Assembly (NCBI GenBank): GCA_973895155.1
Contig: OZ316894.1
Coordinates: 4,960,001 to 5,024,000, forward strand
From: Marsupella aquatica
Taxonomy: Eukaryota; Marchantiophyta
Direction of reading: 5' to 3'
Length of the DNA: 64,000 bases
Shown here: one piece after another, positions 50,900 to 63,679 of the stretch
Numbering within the stretch: the first letter of the stretch is position 1
How the letters are laid out: each line of letters starts with the position of its first letter
The notes under the pieces: generated by a model
What the model was told of the DNA's origin: nothing
Database searches by the model: none
What the model saw: the letters and a program-made list of their open reading frames with translations, nothing else
Program-made: the position numbers and the translations under genes

Positions 50900-53670
50900 A
50901 GTTTGCAGCCAGGATGCACAGTAGCAAACCCTCTTTTCTGCTTAATTGTTTTATATTTATAAAGTACATATTACACGGATGAGGGAAATGTGGCAAGAAA
51001 ACGAGACAGTCATCTTTGGAATTTGTAGGGCTCAATTGTCGATGAAATTTGATGATATTAGACTCATTAAAACGATCTGTTCAAACTGTTTCTAACTAAC
51101 CCCAAAACTCAAATTCCATTGGATGTTGAGGGAGATACTGAAATTTGAAGTGATTATAGATGGTCCATATTAGAGTTTAGCGGTGTACTTGATCTGGTCG
51201 ACATCTACAATTCATATGTATATTACTAGCCAGGACGGCTCCCGGGACCCCAGTTACAAACCAAGCTATTGAGTTTCGACATTCATCCATGCTCCATCTT
51301 CTGCTTCGCTGTTCCCGGGTCACATCCCCTTCTGCCCCGACATTTCTTGGACCGGCTTGTATATTTGTTATTACCGTTAGATTTAGGGCTAATTCGTTTT
51401 ACGGTCAGATTAATCCCATGCTTATGGCTGTGCCGTTTATTCCTTCGTCACCTGATTCTTAAGGGCTCTCCCTTCTGTTCATCATTCATTCGCTAAGTAA
51501 AGCTTATCAAATTTCACAAGCCTCTCCAACTCCGGTACTCACAAGCCTAGTTCATTGTACTTTGTACTAGATTTGCAATGAACTGGTTCAATGAACATAC
51601 CTAGTCTGCGTCTGAGTCGAGTGCAGTAACTAAAAATGTCTATTCCATGGGCAAGAAATGTGATGGTCATTGTCTTCAGCCAACCTCGGTGATTATTTGC
51701 ATTGTTGTTTGTTGTTTGACATATTAATGGCCAGACTCATTGTTACACTCAATCCAGGGCAGTACAAAAGTCATGGCCGCGCCCCAGAGTTCCTGAAGAC
51801 AAGGCAGGTGTATGAGATTGCTACAGCAGCTGTGAACGTCTCTTAGGACTATCACTATTGAGAAAGCAAGTAGGCAGCCCACTGACTTCTTACAGTAATT
51901 CGGTTATTTTCTAACTACTGTGCTGCAGCTTTTGGTGTCTTCACTCCTGTTGTTTTCCTTTCGCTTTGTCCTGATAACTCTCTCAACCAGCCACGCAAGT
52001 GGCCAGAGGTATCAGGCAGGGGAAAGGTCTTGCTCAGTTTGGACAGGGATGTAGGAGAACCACGGATGGCAAGGCCTATGTTGTCAATATCAAGCCATGT
52101 GGTCAATTCCACCGAGGTGGTTATGCAGGACTAACTGTGGGACTTTGAAATGTAGTCAAATTTTTTCCAGAACAATAGCTATTATCTTTCAAGCCCATGG
52201 TGCTTTGATGATGCCCAGTTCATTGTATTTTGCAACAAAATGAGGTTTCACATTTTGAGAAGGATATCCCATGCCCGTACCAATCACCGACGTCCTTTTC
52301 ATAATATGAACTTGGTGGAGTTGCGCACAGAATCCACAATCGACTTGGAATGCTCCTTACGAGAAACAGTTGGAAGATTTTCATTTTCCTTTGAAAGGGA
52401 CGTAGGTGTGCAGTGTGCTACACCACCGTCCCTTTCAAAGAAAAAATACAAACTATTTCTTCTGCTCACGAGAACAGATTTCTTGGTTGAGAGTTAAATG
52501 GCGTACAAGCACAGGTAGGAAACTACCATATTTGAGGTAAGATCTACCATTGAAATCGTTCTTCAGACCTGGAATTCTGAGTGGATTTGGTTGGACAAGG
52601 GTCTCAAGCAACATTACACTTGACTACATTTCAAAGTCATCAATCCCATTAAAGCTCGTAAAATGAAATGTAAAGCACTTTTTGTCAGTTTATTAAGGGC
52701 CGTCCTCATATAATATTTGCCACCTCCATGCAGTAGAAGGACAATTAAATATAAGGCAGCCACACCAAGGATCATCCAGAGGTCTTTTTTGAGGTCTGCC
52801 ATTACAACAGGACAAGCAAAGTCCAATAATCCCAGTCCCTCATTTCTGCCATGGGAACTCTCTAGAGCTCACATCGCTATTGTACGTATAGGCTATTCCC
52901 TCTCCTGGAGTAGAGTAGTCATCATAATGTCTGGCATACAATTTGTAAAATTCATGCAGACAGAAGTGTTTTCAAAGCCCAGACAGATCAGCTAATAACA
53001 CACTCGTGATGCGACGGTGGATGTCATCTGATATCTAATCAAAGCGTACCGCTATTGAATTTCCGATGAGTACAAGCAGCGACATCCTATCACCACACAC
53101 GGTCCTTAGTAACTTTTGATCACTAAACAGGGCATTTTATGCCATGTGCGTCGAATGAAAGGGACTAAAAATTGCAACAGACCATTCTACTTAAGGCAAC
53201 TTAGATCTATTTCGACAATGTGACCTATTGAGTGCGGCAGTTTCTAGCTCTTGAGACTGGGTTTCCCTTTCAACTTTACTTCTGGCCCTGCAACCACCAA
53301 GGTTTCATTAGTTCTCCGCTACACTCGAAGAAGAATGCAACACCCAAACTTGCTCAAGAGATCATGATCTTAGGTAGCTGATTCTCCCTTGTATCATCGA
53401 GAAAAATTATGTTCGAATCTCCAAATATTAACGCCACAAATCCGGTTGGCTATACAGGTCTCTCTGACAGCAATGTGCTAGTAAACATGGATGAATTCAA
53501 GGAGGAAAACTCGATCACTTTTAAGTCAGACTATTCCTTTACCTGTCTATATTCAATAACTCAATGTCAAAGCGCAGGCGAAGGCTACTTAAGATGGTCC
53601 CAGGAAGGTTACGATATAGCCTTTTATTACAAAATTGAATAGAAGAGTATGGCTGAACTGCTACATTGTC
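50900..53670. other. gene-free interval downstream of CTF8
   Basis: No supported gene. The minus-strand frame 52826-52614 has one convincing hydrophobic segment (WMILGVAALYLIVLLLH) after an ATG at 52802. It has only about 62 residues and matches no family I know. The plus-strand frame 53409-53642 is also unrecognised. The only strong structure is the hairpin at 52389-52440. Confidence 0.45.
52389..52440. repeat. long perfect inverted repeat (hairpin)
   Basis: Arms ctttgaaagggacg (52389-52402) and cgtccctttcaaag (52427-52440) are perfect 14-bp complements. After two mismatched pairs the stem resumes with ggtgt/acacc (52405-52409 with 52420-52424) around a 10-base loop. Outward, after one mismatch, a further tttt/aaaa can pair. 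In RNA this would be a stem of about 19-23 pairs. Confidence 0.88.
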
Positions 53671-53674
53671 GCCA

Positions 53675-54957
53675 TTACTTGGTTGAAATTACAGGGAGGT
53701 TTAGCGAATACGTGTTAAGAGATTCAATAGTGCGGGTCAACAAACTAACCCGAGGCATGAGGTGGGTATCTGCATAACCAACTAACTCAATCAACAGGGA
53801 GCCGAAGAGAGAAGTTGAAAACATGGACTCACTCGAGATTAGTGCTTTCGGTCTATTTTTGAACAGCAGCTTGTGCCTGATGATGCCAACAACTTCCATC
53901 TCCACGTCTGATGACCCTTGTCCGTCAGATTCGGACCAGTCTACTTCCATTGTGTCTTCAGCTACCTTTTTCTTCTTCATAATGACCAGAGGCTTCTTGA
54001 GAGCAACTTTCGAACCTTCCAGCTCATGATAGCCCACATTGAACATAAACTTGTTCTGCCAATCGCAAAGGTGAAAGATTTTAACCCAACCCTTGAAAAG
54101 AGTACTTAAATTAGAAGGATCGGAGTTCCAAGCGCGCATGGTGCGGAGAACCAAAAAGCGACCAGCCACATGATCATGGCGTACTAAAATCTTCAAGTTA
54201 CTCCCTAATGCGTCCAAGGAAGTGTGAAGCGGGATGCAGGAACACTCTTAACCCTCAATTTCCACCGAAGATGAGATAACTCACAATAGCAATAATCCGT
54301 TTTTAATGTACGTCGTTCAAGCTGTTTTAGAAGAGTAGACACAATACTTAGATCACGAGATTTTGCTTTTCTTTCTGTATCCTTTGCGGGATAACTGTCA
54401 AAGCGAGGTACAGCCTTTGTACAGATTTAGAAGAACAGAAGGGATCGAGTGAATGCTAGCCAACCTGGATGAGCAAGCAGAACGGGAGAGAAAAGTATTG
54501 ACGGCAAACTTTAAACTACCTACCATAAGAGATTCACTATCACGACCTCTTCCAGAACAAAGAGAACCCTGCCTGTGGATCCTTAGGGTTCAGGGTTTAG
54601 GGGTTCATCTCCGACAATGTAGGTGAATCAACGACTTCTTGATTACATGTTCAAAGGAGTATCCTCTCAACCATTCCCTTCAGGATTGTAAAAGAACAAG
54701 CCATTAAACATTTTATGTCACGGCTCAGACATGAACCAAAAAATAAAAAAAGGGACAGGAGAGATTTGGGAACCGAAGGAAGGGCAGAGAGTAATTACCC
54801 CAGGACGCATACACAGGCTACCAATTGTGAGCGTCTCCAGCTTTTGGTGCAGAGCTGACTGCTGTATGTCAATGGACCCTTGTAGTTCTATCATGGCCCA
54901 TTCCTCCGGGCACACTCCACATGCGCACCTCACGGGTATAACCGGCATCTCCCCCAC
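53675..54957 (-). CDS. CTF8: CTF8, chromosome transmission fidelity protein 8
   Basis: CTF8 with CTF18 and DCC1 forms the alternative RFC clamp loader that acts on PCNA in sister-chromatid cohesion. Exon 1 (54957-54799) encodes MGEMPVIPVRCACGVCPEEW then AMIELQGSI, and ends MRPG. Exon 2 (54055-53833) encodes NKFMFNVGYHELEGSKVALK, then KPLVIMKKKK, an acidic insert (SDGQGSSDVEME) and VVGIIRHKLLFKNRPKALIS. These blocks match plant CTF8 (EWA-IELQG, YTFTVGYHEL-GSKV-LKKPL, RHK-LFK-RPKALIS). Exon 3 (53769-53675) is my least certain part. Splicing GTGAGT at 53832 to the acceptor before 53769 stays in frame and gives 158 residues, but the tail (THLMPRVSLLTRT...) has no family support. Reading through without splicing also stays open. 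An alternative start is Met4 at 54948. Confidence 0.85.
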
Positions 54958-56330
54958 CCCTCTCTGTCAATCACTGCAAACGAGTCTGGTCTGTAGCGAT
55001 AGTTGTGCTGTAAATCACATTCCACGCCTTTGAACTCATCTCTCTCCTCTCAAGCTTTGCCCATTGGATCCCCTTGACTTCCACGACTGTAATTTAAACC
55101 TTACTTCCTTCCTTCTGTCCAGTCACTGACATCCTCTTTTCGTCCATGAAGGAAGAACTCCACAAACGAAAGGAGGATGATGCAAAAACCCATCAAAGGA
55201 ACGCCAGAGGAGGTAAGACATTTGAGTGGAGAAGGTGACAGAGCATTGAATCCAGTCTGATCGCTCTGATTGCGGAATTTAATTGAAGAGCACAGTCTCT
55301 GAAACAACATGTCGTCGGAATAGCTTGGAATAACACTGCATTTTCGGTGTATAAATTGTTCTTAAAATTGAGACTTGGAGAGGGGTGAATTATATGCTGG
55401 CTATTCCTGAATGAAAAATAATTTATGTTTTTCGCAGGTCCTTGCAGACAGGGATGGCACTCTGGTAATTGTGAGGCTGAAACGAGTTTCCAGTGATACC
55501 CAGTGATACCAAGGTTGGGGCCGAATTTTAGGGTCTTCTGCAATGGGCCGCATCAAGTTGGTCCCAAGACTCTAACGTGAGATATGAATATCTCATGCTT
55601 CTACTTTATTCTTGCCACAATAAAATTGCATTAACCTTTTTGGTAAAGTTAATGAGCCTTTTGATGCAAGTTTTATGAAAATTTCCCACCCCTACTAGTT
55701 TGTAAGGGATAAGCACAATAGTTAGTCTCCTCCATTCTCAATGAGCCGGTGGCTTCAATGAGAAAGCCAATCATGACTCAACTTGCTCAGGACCTCTTTG
55801 ATCTTCAGGCATGGCATGAACCCTTACTAAAATCAGCTAAGCATATACCAATACTATAATTATTTGAGCATAGATCCATGCTAAACCTCTTTTTATGAGT
55901 AATAACTTTTAAGGGAAAATCTGTGAAACCACACAGTCAGTCACAAGATGTGAACTCAAGACCCTTGTATCCTATAAATTTTTTCTTGTTCATTTCTTAA
56001 AAAACATGAACTATTGTTGCATGTGATTTAGTAGAGCCTTTTTGAGCCCTAAATCACCCCCTATGGTGAAGTAATGAGATGACACCAATATTCCCCAAAA
56101 TATGACATGCTTTTTCACGTACATGATTGTCTGTGAAATGAATACTATGGGTTACCAGGAGTACTTCATATGCGAACTTGTGATTTAGGGACTTTTGAAA
56201 GTGGCCCTGTCCCTGACTGGCTAGTGTTCATCTACCTATGTGAACAGTAGACCTAACCTGCAGGTTCTGTCTCTCCCTTCCCATCAGAAGAACCTCATAC
56301 ACTAAATATATTTTTGCTGATCTCTTAGCT
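54958..56330. other. intergenic region upstream of CTF8
   Basis: CTF8 promoter side up to about 55.6 kb, then AT-rich sequence. A short direct repeat cagtgatacc(c) is seen twice at 55492-55510. A diverged relative of the 157-bp unit described next lies at about 56030-56200. No supported gene. Confidence 0.45.
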
Positions 56331-56365
56331 AGACACTATGCACTATTTTTAGATGCGGTTTTTTG

Positions 56366-56680
56366 TGGAATGTAGGTCTCACTGAGATTTATATTTTGAG
56401 CCATAGATTGAACCTTTAACGGGGAACCAATGAGATGACACTGATACTCAACAATCCTCAAAATTGCAATATACTCTGTCATAACCTTGTACTATATGTG
56501 AAATGAGTCCTATGGGTCACTATGGAATGTAGGTCTCACTGAGATTTATATTTTGAGCCATAGATTGAACCTTAAGTGTGAACCAATGAGATGACACTGA
56601 TACTCAACAATCCTCAAAACTGCAATATACTCTGTCATAACCTTGTACTATATGTGAAATGAGAACTATGGGTCACTCAG
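56366..56680. repeat. 157-bp tandem duplication, nearly identical copies
   Basis: Copies start tggaatgtaggtctcactga at 56366 and 56523. They differ at only a few positions (for example tttaacgggga against taagtgtga). Both contain aatgagatgacactgatact and ataaccttgtactatatgtg. A third, much older copy lies upstream at about 56030-56200 (aatgagatgacaccaatatt, gtgaaatgaatactatgggt). Confidence 0.95.
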
Positions 56681-57741
56681 ACTACTTTACATGGGAACTT
56701 GTCTTTTTAACACATTTATTGCAATTCACACTCTAGTTTGGACACGTTAGCGAAAGAAACTAACCCTCCTGAAGGCATTTGGCCTGGTAGTAAGTGTTTC
56801 AAATTGACCCACACGTAGCTGTCCAAAGCAAAAGCGTTTCATGGGCAACTGCAGGATTTTCATTCTAGAGAAATCCCATCTTAAGCATACCCTAATAACT
56901 CCATCTTTCCTTCGCAAGAGTAAATTAATTTTCGCCTTATAGGTGTGGGGACATCACGCTTTTGGTTGTGATGCTCAACTGGGAACATCACCGCCAACCT
57001 CACTTTGACGCTGAAATTGTAATGTATCCTGCCGATTCCAAGGTGACAGTTTCAGCATACGAAGTGGGTAAATACCACTCGGGTCTATTTTTCGACACTT
57101 CATGACCGAAACAGACACACAAGTACTGAGAGACCCAATAGAGTTTTATTGATTAAATGTGTACAGCATATGTGCTATAGCTGACTGGTATTGGCGTACC
57201 AGACAAGCGAATTATTAATCGTGTGTGAACCTGCCAATCAGTAGAGATTACTTTGCATTCTTGCTTCTCGGAAGATACAACATTTGAAATCTAGATATCT
57301 AGGCTTAGAAGAGGAGCTGACAAGTTAATGAAAAAGTTGCTCTGATAGAGTCCATGAGGGGAGGGGGAAGGTGGCCAAAATTGATGGTCTGGACCAGACT
57401 CCTCAGCTGAAATTTGGGAATTTCACCAATTGAAAATAAATCAAGGTCAAAGCCCTGTGCTGAGCTTGGTCCTTCGCTGATAGTGCGGTGCTTTCAAACT
57501 CATCGCATGAAATGAATCTGCTCAAATAATAGAATTGATTTGACTTATGCATCCTACGTAACCCCTTCAATTGGAAGGGAACGGCTCATATGATCAAGTG
57601 TCTTGTACATTGTAAGTTTTGCTATACTTATACGACTCTTTAAACTGGGCCGAGGTTAACTGACTACTGTAATGTTTTCGCTGCTGCGATTAAAGCAGTA
57701 GGGCATAGAGTCGTCCATCCAATCTGCGCTAAGTATTCTGT

Positions 57742-60700
57742 TCACATCTTGGACAAGTCGATACAAGATTTACTCAAAGCAATGGCTGTTTTAGACCCTG
57801 ATTGTCGTCCCAAATGTTCTGAAATGAATTGCCCGGCAGCCAGAACCTGTTTGAGATCAACATTGCACTGTATCCCCAATCCATTCAGAAGGTATACAAC
57901 ATCTTCCGTGGCCACATTCCCAGATGCACCTTGGGCATATGGGCATCCACCCAACCCAGCAACCGATGAGTCCACCACACTGACTCCCATCTGCATAACC
58001 ACAAGTATCAGCAAGTGCAACATGTACAATACCATATAATGCTGAAGGATACTTTAAAGGACTATCATCTGAGCCAATCCAAGTGTTGCCCTCCCAGTGA
58101 AACCGTAGTGGATGACAGATCAGTGGTGAATATCTAACACACGCAGAATTCTTTATATTCCTACCTGGAGTGCAGCGAGAATGTTAACGAGAGCTTGTCC
58201 ATAGGTATCATGAAAATGAACAGCAAGTTGCTCCACAGGGACTTGTGCAATAACAGCTTCCAACATTGGCACCACCGTCCCTGCACAAGCCTCCAAATCA
58301 GTTTGTAGATAATAACCTTCTGACAAATGAAATAAATGATGGAGCCCGAAGAAAAACAAAATGCTCACTTACAACTACAATATCACTAAATTGCAGGGAA
58401 AATCTGTTTGCTGAGGACATATGACAGCTGTGTACCTCCCTCATCTTACTTTCAACATTGAGTCCATGACATCATCTATCACCGGATGTGTTTCATACTG
58501 ACAACACGAGGCTTTTAACATTGGAATCGAATATTGTGTCATGACTGGCTGTCTATTATTTTCCGACGGTCGGACTTCCTTAATTTCTCTGCAAGAATCT
58601 CGTAGATTATGTCACACTGCAAATATCACTGAGGGTAACCTACCAGGAGTTCCGACACCGATGGTGTCACCAAGAGAAATCTCATAACAACCCATCTCAT
58701 GAAGAGCCTTTGCGACCCGGGCAACTTGTGCAGGAGGTACAGATCCCTCAACTGGACACCCCACAGCACAAGAAACATACCTGTAAGGATCAAACGACCA
58801 CCTGAATCAGAAATTGAATTTTGGCTGAACTTGGAAATCTCCTTCCCTCGTCAGCCTCCATGTTTCTCAAGTACTCATTTAAAAAGAACACGACGTTCGT
58901 GATATTTCAAGTTCTGCTGGCCAGGGTATTGCCTTTGTCAGGAACTTTTCAGCCTCAAGGGTCAAAGCCTTGAGACGGAGCCATTGTTAGTCTACCAACT
59001 CAGTACCCGAAAACATTACCCACATTAGTGACCCATTCATCAAATGCAGTTTGTGGCCAATGGAAGGGAAGTACCCTCGAACAGGAATATTGAGCCTCTG
59101 AGCTGCATTGCACACTAGTCGATAGCGCTGCAGACTCTCCTCGATGGTGCAGTTGATGTTGTTTTTTGTAAATGATTCAGAAGCAGCTGCGAAAACAGCC
59201 ACCTCCTTCGCTCCAGCAGCCACGGCTGCTTCAAAACCCTACATGACATGAAACCAGCACGTGAAAAGGCTTCCCACAAGGAACCTAAAGGGACGCCTTG
59301 TTTCGCTCAGTGTGTCAGCAAACTCTTCCCCGTTCTAGTCTTGTAGCAGAACTCAAACCTACAAAGACGAAACAGGATTGTTCCAGCGCAATTTTTGAGA
59401 GACAATTACCTGTAGATTTGGAGTCAAAACTGGAAAGTTACCGCCCTTCAAAGTGCTAACAGCTGCCATCACATCTTTCGCATCAGCAAGCTGCACCAAC
59501 AACCACAGTTTTCGAGAATTGTGACATCTTTCAATGTCGACAGTCCAATACCATTATGCGTAATATGCCATGATCAGGAGGTTCCCAGTGAATTCCTCTC
59601 AATTTCCCGATATAAGTTGAGTGTCACCTGGGACTATCCTATATATCAGGACAATCTTATTGGCTTCCACTCTCGATCAAAGAGACCACTACATCTAGCA
59701 AGGACCAGCGGTCAATTAATCAACAAACGAAAAGAAGAAGTATACATCGAACAAAAGTGCTTGTAAATTATCCTTGGGAACATTCCAGTACAATTAACGA
59801 TTTGACGACTTATCGACAAAGCCTTCTATCCTCACAGGTTTGATGAACTACTAAACCTCTTCATGGTGCTCGCTCCTGATGTTTCCCAGTGATATGCAAC
59901 CATAATCAAGTCACGTTCATTGAATCCCAGACTTCGTGCACATCTCGGAAATAATTAATATTGCGCTCCTAACATAACATCGTTCAAGCTGGTCTTTTTG
60001 AAATTAATACCTGAGGCACCCACTTAGGGGAGACAAAGCTTGTTGCTTCCACTACCGGTAGACCAGCATCAACGAGTCTTTGAATAAGCTCCACTTTTAT
60101 GTGAGTAGGGACAGATGTCTTCTCATTTTGGAGCCCATCCCTGGGTCCTACCTCAACTATCTTGACATACTGGGGCAGCGCATTCAACAGCTGCGCAAAT
60201 TGCAAAGATAGAAAATCCAAAATTAGAATGTCAGAATCTCTTTCCTAAGGACAGCTAACACCGCTCAGCCAAATGAAAGCAGGAGGAACTTAGCTCCTCT
60301 TTCTGAATCTGGTACGGTCAATTACGATAAATATGAAAATGCGGAGCAGAAGGCCATGTACAGAATTAGCGATACTCCAAGTAAAACTTACCCTGGGTTT
60401 CACTCGTCGGATGCCCTTGACGCTACTTGACGATTCACAACGGCCTGGTGACGTCGACGAAAAGCCTCTGTAGGAATGGTGCCAGCGGTTCAATCCCCTT
60501 TCCTTTGGTGATCCTGCTCGTGGAGACTCCAATCCTTGCCTACCTCCATACAACAATGCTCTGGGAGACTTTACCTCTCTGCAAAGGGGTTGCAATGAGG
60601 AAACTTCAAAATTCCGTCAGAATGAAAGATATGCCAAACAACACCCTCGAAAAATGGAGTTCAAAATCACTTGGAATATCAACGGTATACCATTTGATAT

Positions 60701-61130
60701 GATCTTCCCCAGAATGATCTCGACACGTACATCAAAACTCTGAGTCTGCCTGGATGTGGGCAATTGTCGTTGAATTCGAAATGACAATGCTAATGGAAAT
60801 ACAAGAACAACGAGAAGGGTCATTCCGAAAGCACTTGACAAACCTAAGATCAAAACTGCTGCCAGAAGATCTCGCGAACTCGCTCTCATCAACAGAATCT
60901 GGCGTCCTCATCTCTCCCGTTTCCAGAAGCGTTGCGCAGAGCCCATTTCTTGCCAGCAGGAGTGCTCCAGGAACTGCCTCCGTTTGCCGTGGCATAAAAT
61001 CCCATTCGGCAAGGCTAGCCATCCCTAAAATCGACAAAAACTTGGATGAGGAGACGGCATCACCAACACATTTGACGGATGATGACGACCGACAGACTAC
61101 TGCTACTCCAGCCATTTTCCCCAACTGCAT
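57742..61130 (-). CDS. HMGCL: 3-hydroxy-3-methylglutaryl-CoA lyase, mitochondrial type
   Basis: Cleaves HMG-CoA to acetyl-CoA and acetoacetate, the last step of leucine breakdown. Exons: 61130-60844, 60578-60392, 60190-60011, 59490-59410, 59238-59075, 58780-58644, 58280-58165, 57990-57742. All phases agree, giving 466 residues (468 in Arabidopsis). The first about 158 residues, from exons 1 and 2, are a long, Ser/Arg-rich, poorly conserved N-terminal extension with likely targeting function, as in other plants. The TIM-barrel catalytic domain follows: [11 protein letters not shown] (171-181, catalytic Arg and Asp), [70 protein letters not shown] (metal-binding His 367 and 369) and [16 protein letters not shown] with the signature Cys 400. 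All key residues are present, so the enzyme should be active. A start at Met6 (61115) is also possible. Confidence 0.97.
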
Positions 61131-63640
61131 TTAGTGTTTCTGAGTAACCACGGAAACAAACCCCGCTTCTGCTTCCCCTGTCCCCTCTCTAAAGACACCC
61201 ACTATGCCGATAGTGGTCAGATTTTTCTTTTCCTTCTCTCTCAAGCTCTCAGACCGCGCTCACCACCCTTTTCCTGAAATTTTCCACTTACACCAAGTTA
61301 GAGAAACTATCCAACGAAAGAACTGTCGTCGTTTCTCCCCCTGTCAACAGCCTGCCTGGAGTGTGACACTTCCTCCCGACCTTGCTAGTCACTGGACAAA
61401 CACGAACACTTCAGATGTAGGACTTCTATCCGAACAGATCCATCTGTACCATAGCAGGAGGATCCCATTTAGAGGGCTCCACCCGTGAACTTCTAGATGA
61501 ATCGCAGCGATCGTCACAAAAAGAAGTTGTTAGGTTCCGTCAGCCTCTAGTCACCGGGCTCAATTGAAGTCTCTCCCTACTCAATCGAGCTCGCTCTCTA
61601 TCAGGCTGGTGGGTCTCACAATCCAGATTTGCTGCAAGCAAACCAATCCGGACAGACTGCTGACCAATCAAGGGTCCTGCCAAGTGGCATGCCCCAAGTG
61701 CATTGATGACACGTCAGACGAATTGCTGCTGACGAAAGCATCTCTGACGGCGAGTACTGTTGCTGATCAATTCCCCTCGGCTCACAGCAATCCCATTGAA
61801 CGACTTAGAAAGCAGTCTACGAGAGGGCTTCACAGAGAAAAACCCAAAAATTGCATCGCCAACCCTTCCTACCCTTTGAACAAAACGTGCATTATCGACA
61901 GTGGATACATCGCCCTAGCAACAAAGCGGAGTTTAGAGAGGTATAAACCCCGAAAAGATCGAAAAGGTGGGTGACGCATTTGAAATCGGACACACTACAA
62001 GTATAGTAAGCCACTCGAAGTCAAGACGCAACCCTAAACTCATAACTAGCTTACCACCATCTGGGACTACCGATATTGATTGATTGGCATTTGACGTGTC
62101 GGAGTGACCAACTGGAACAATCCTAAACGCTCAATACATAAGGGATGTAAAATCTATAAAAGGGCTGCAAGAGGAGACGTGAAAAAGTCTAAAACGGTTC
62201 CATGAGAGGACCCAACCATTTGCCAACAAGGACGCCACCATCGCCAGAAACTTCGAATCTGTATGTGGCTGACTGACCAATCGGTTGGTGAGAACGGCTC
62301 TGCTTAGGGTATTCTTAGGCAGTATGAAGTCAAGGTAAATTTCAACCAATGGAAAGTCTATTTTCACAATGTGCCCACTTCCGTATCAGCGCCAGGGTCC
62401 GATTAGACACATTCAGTTTCATGTCCATTTATAAGGTGGGGAATGGTGGCAGGAACCTAACGCTCTTATTCTGCTGGATTCGATACAGCCGCACCGCTTC
62501 ACAACCTGAATTGGCGGATTGAGGAGGCGGCTACACAGCAAGAGACTCTCAACTGACGTTAAATTGGAATTCATGAGCCTGTGTCAAGACCAATCCCTCC
62601 CACCTTCATTAAGCTCTCTCCATTTGAGGAATTTACTGTCACAAACCTATATCTTCTTTCCAAAGTATTTCAATACCATTGTGAGCTCCGACAAGCATAC
62701 TAACCCACCAGCACGATGCACACATGAACCGATTTCCACATCTGTGTTCAGGACCGGTCCAACTAAACACGCAATGCCATGAACTTCACTATCTAATTTT
62801 GGCATGAACTGCAACTCACAAATTTTCACCCCCAATCCCAAATTTCATCATACTCAATCAGTCACAGCTGGTAAGGCCTAAGGTAGTTGAGCATTAGCGA
62901 ATTCTCGAAGTTCCGACGTTACACACCTCCAATTCGGAGTTGGAGCAACCCTCCTCTCAGCAGCTCTTTTTCAAGAACTGCCTGCACCGCCACTGCCCGT
63001 TCTCGTTCCCAGGGCCTGGGAATTCAACGGGTTGAGGTGGCAAATCAGCAATCCAAATTCCCTCACCCCCTCCCAAATCGATGGATGGATGGAAAATCAA
63101 GTATGCTTGTATTGATCGTCAAGGCTGGTTAGTTGATTGGTTGGTTGAATGAGGAATTGATTTCAGAACAATGGAACCAATGCTTCCTCTCTCCTCCCGT
63201 CTCAGCTCACTGAGGCAGGGCAACAGAATGGCAACCAAGTTGAGATGTGGGTACACCATCAATTGGAAGGGAAAACAAAACCACAGAAGAGGGAAATTGA
63301 CTAGGAATTTGCAGTGTGGTCGTCGCCCTGGCATGTGGGCAGGAACAGCAGCCTTGGAAGCGCAGTCAATGGCTCATGACCAGGCCATTTCCACCCCACA
63401 CGTTTGGATGTCCACCACGCGCCTTTCACCAAACTTCTCCGCATTATTATACAATTCATCAGCACAGTAGTGGCGTTCCTCAATCAGCGAGGCATGATCG
63501 AGAAAGGAGGACTTTCTCAACTCTAGTCTTGTGAGGTCAGCCGAGATTTAACTTTCTTCTTTCGAGGATTTCGGTCAGCGAGAGTAGAGGATTGGGGGGC
63601 GAATTTTCTTTTTTCGAGAGTTTGGTCAGCGATTCCATAG
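61131..63640. other. upstream region of HMGCL and unassigned sequence
   Basis: The first several hundred bases should hold the HMGCL promoter and 5' UTR (CT-rich runs near 61230). Further right, open frames 61564-61974 (plus), 62367-62131, 62841-62647 and 63334-63119 (minus) show no recognised family and cannot be joined into a convincing gene. A short duplicated motif (tttcgag ... ttggtcagcga) lies at 63560-63635. Confidence 0.45.
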
Positions 63641-63679
63641 GATGGCGAGAAAACGGGTTGCCCGGCCTAATATAGTGAA

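Noticed and set aside
52614-52826. Small membrane-protein frame on the minus strand with one hydrophobic segment
   Set aside because: About 62-70 residues, no recognised family, no conserved neighbour and no evidence of transcription; kept only as a remark.
62131-63334. Several 60-80 residue minus-strand frames that might be exons of one gene
   Set aside because: Phases and splice sites could not be joined and no homology was recognised; the sequences may be chance frames.
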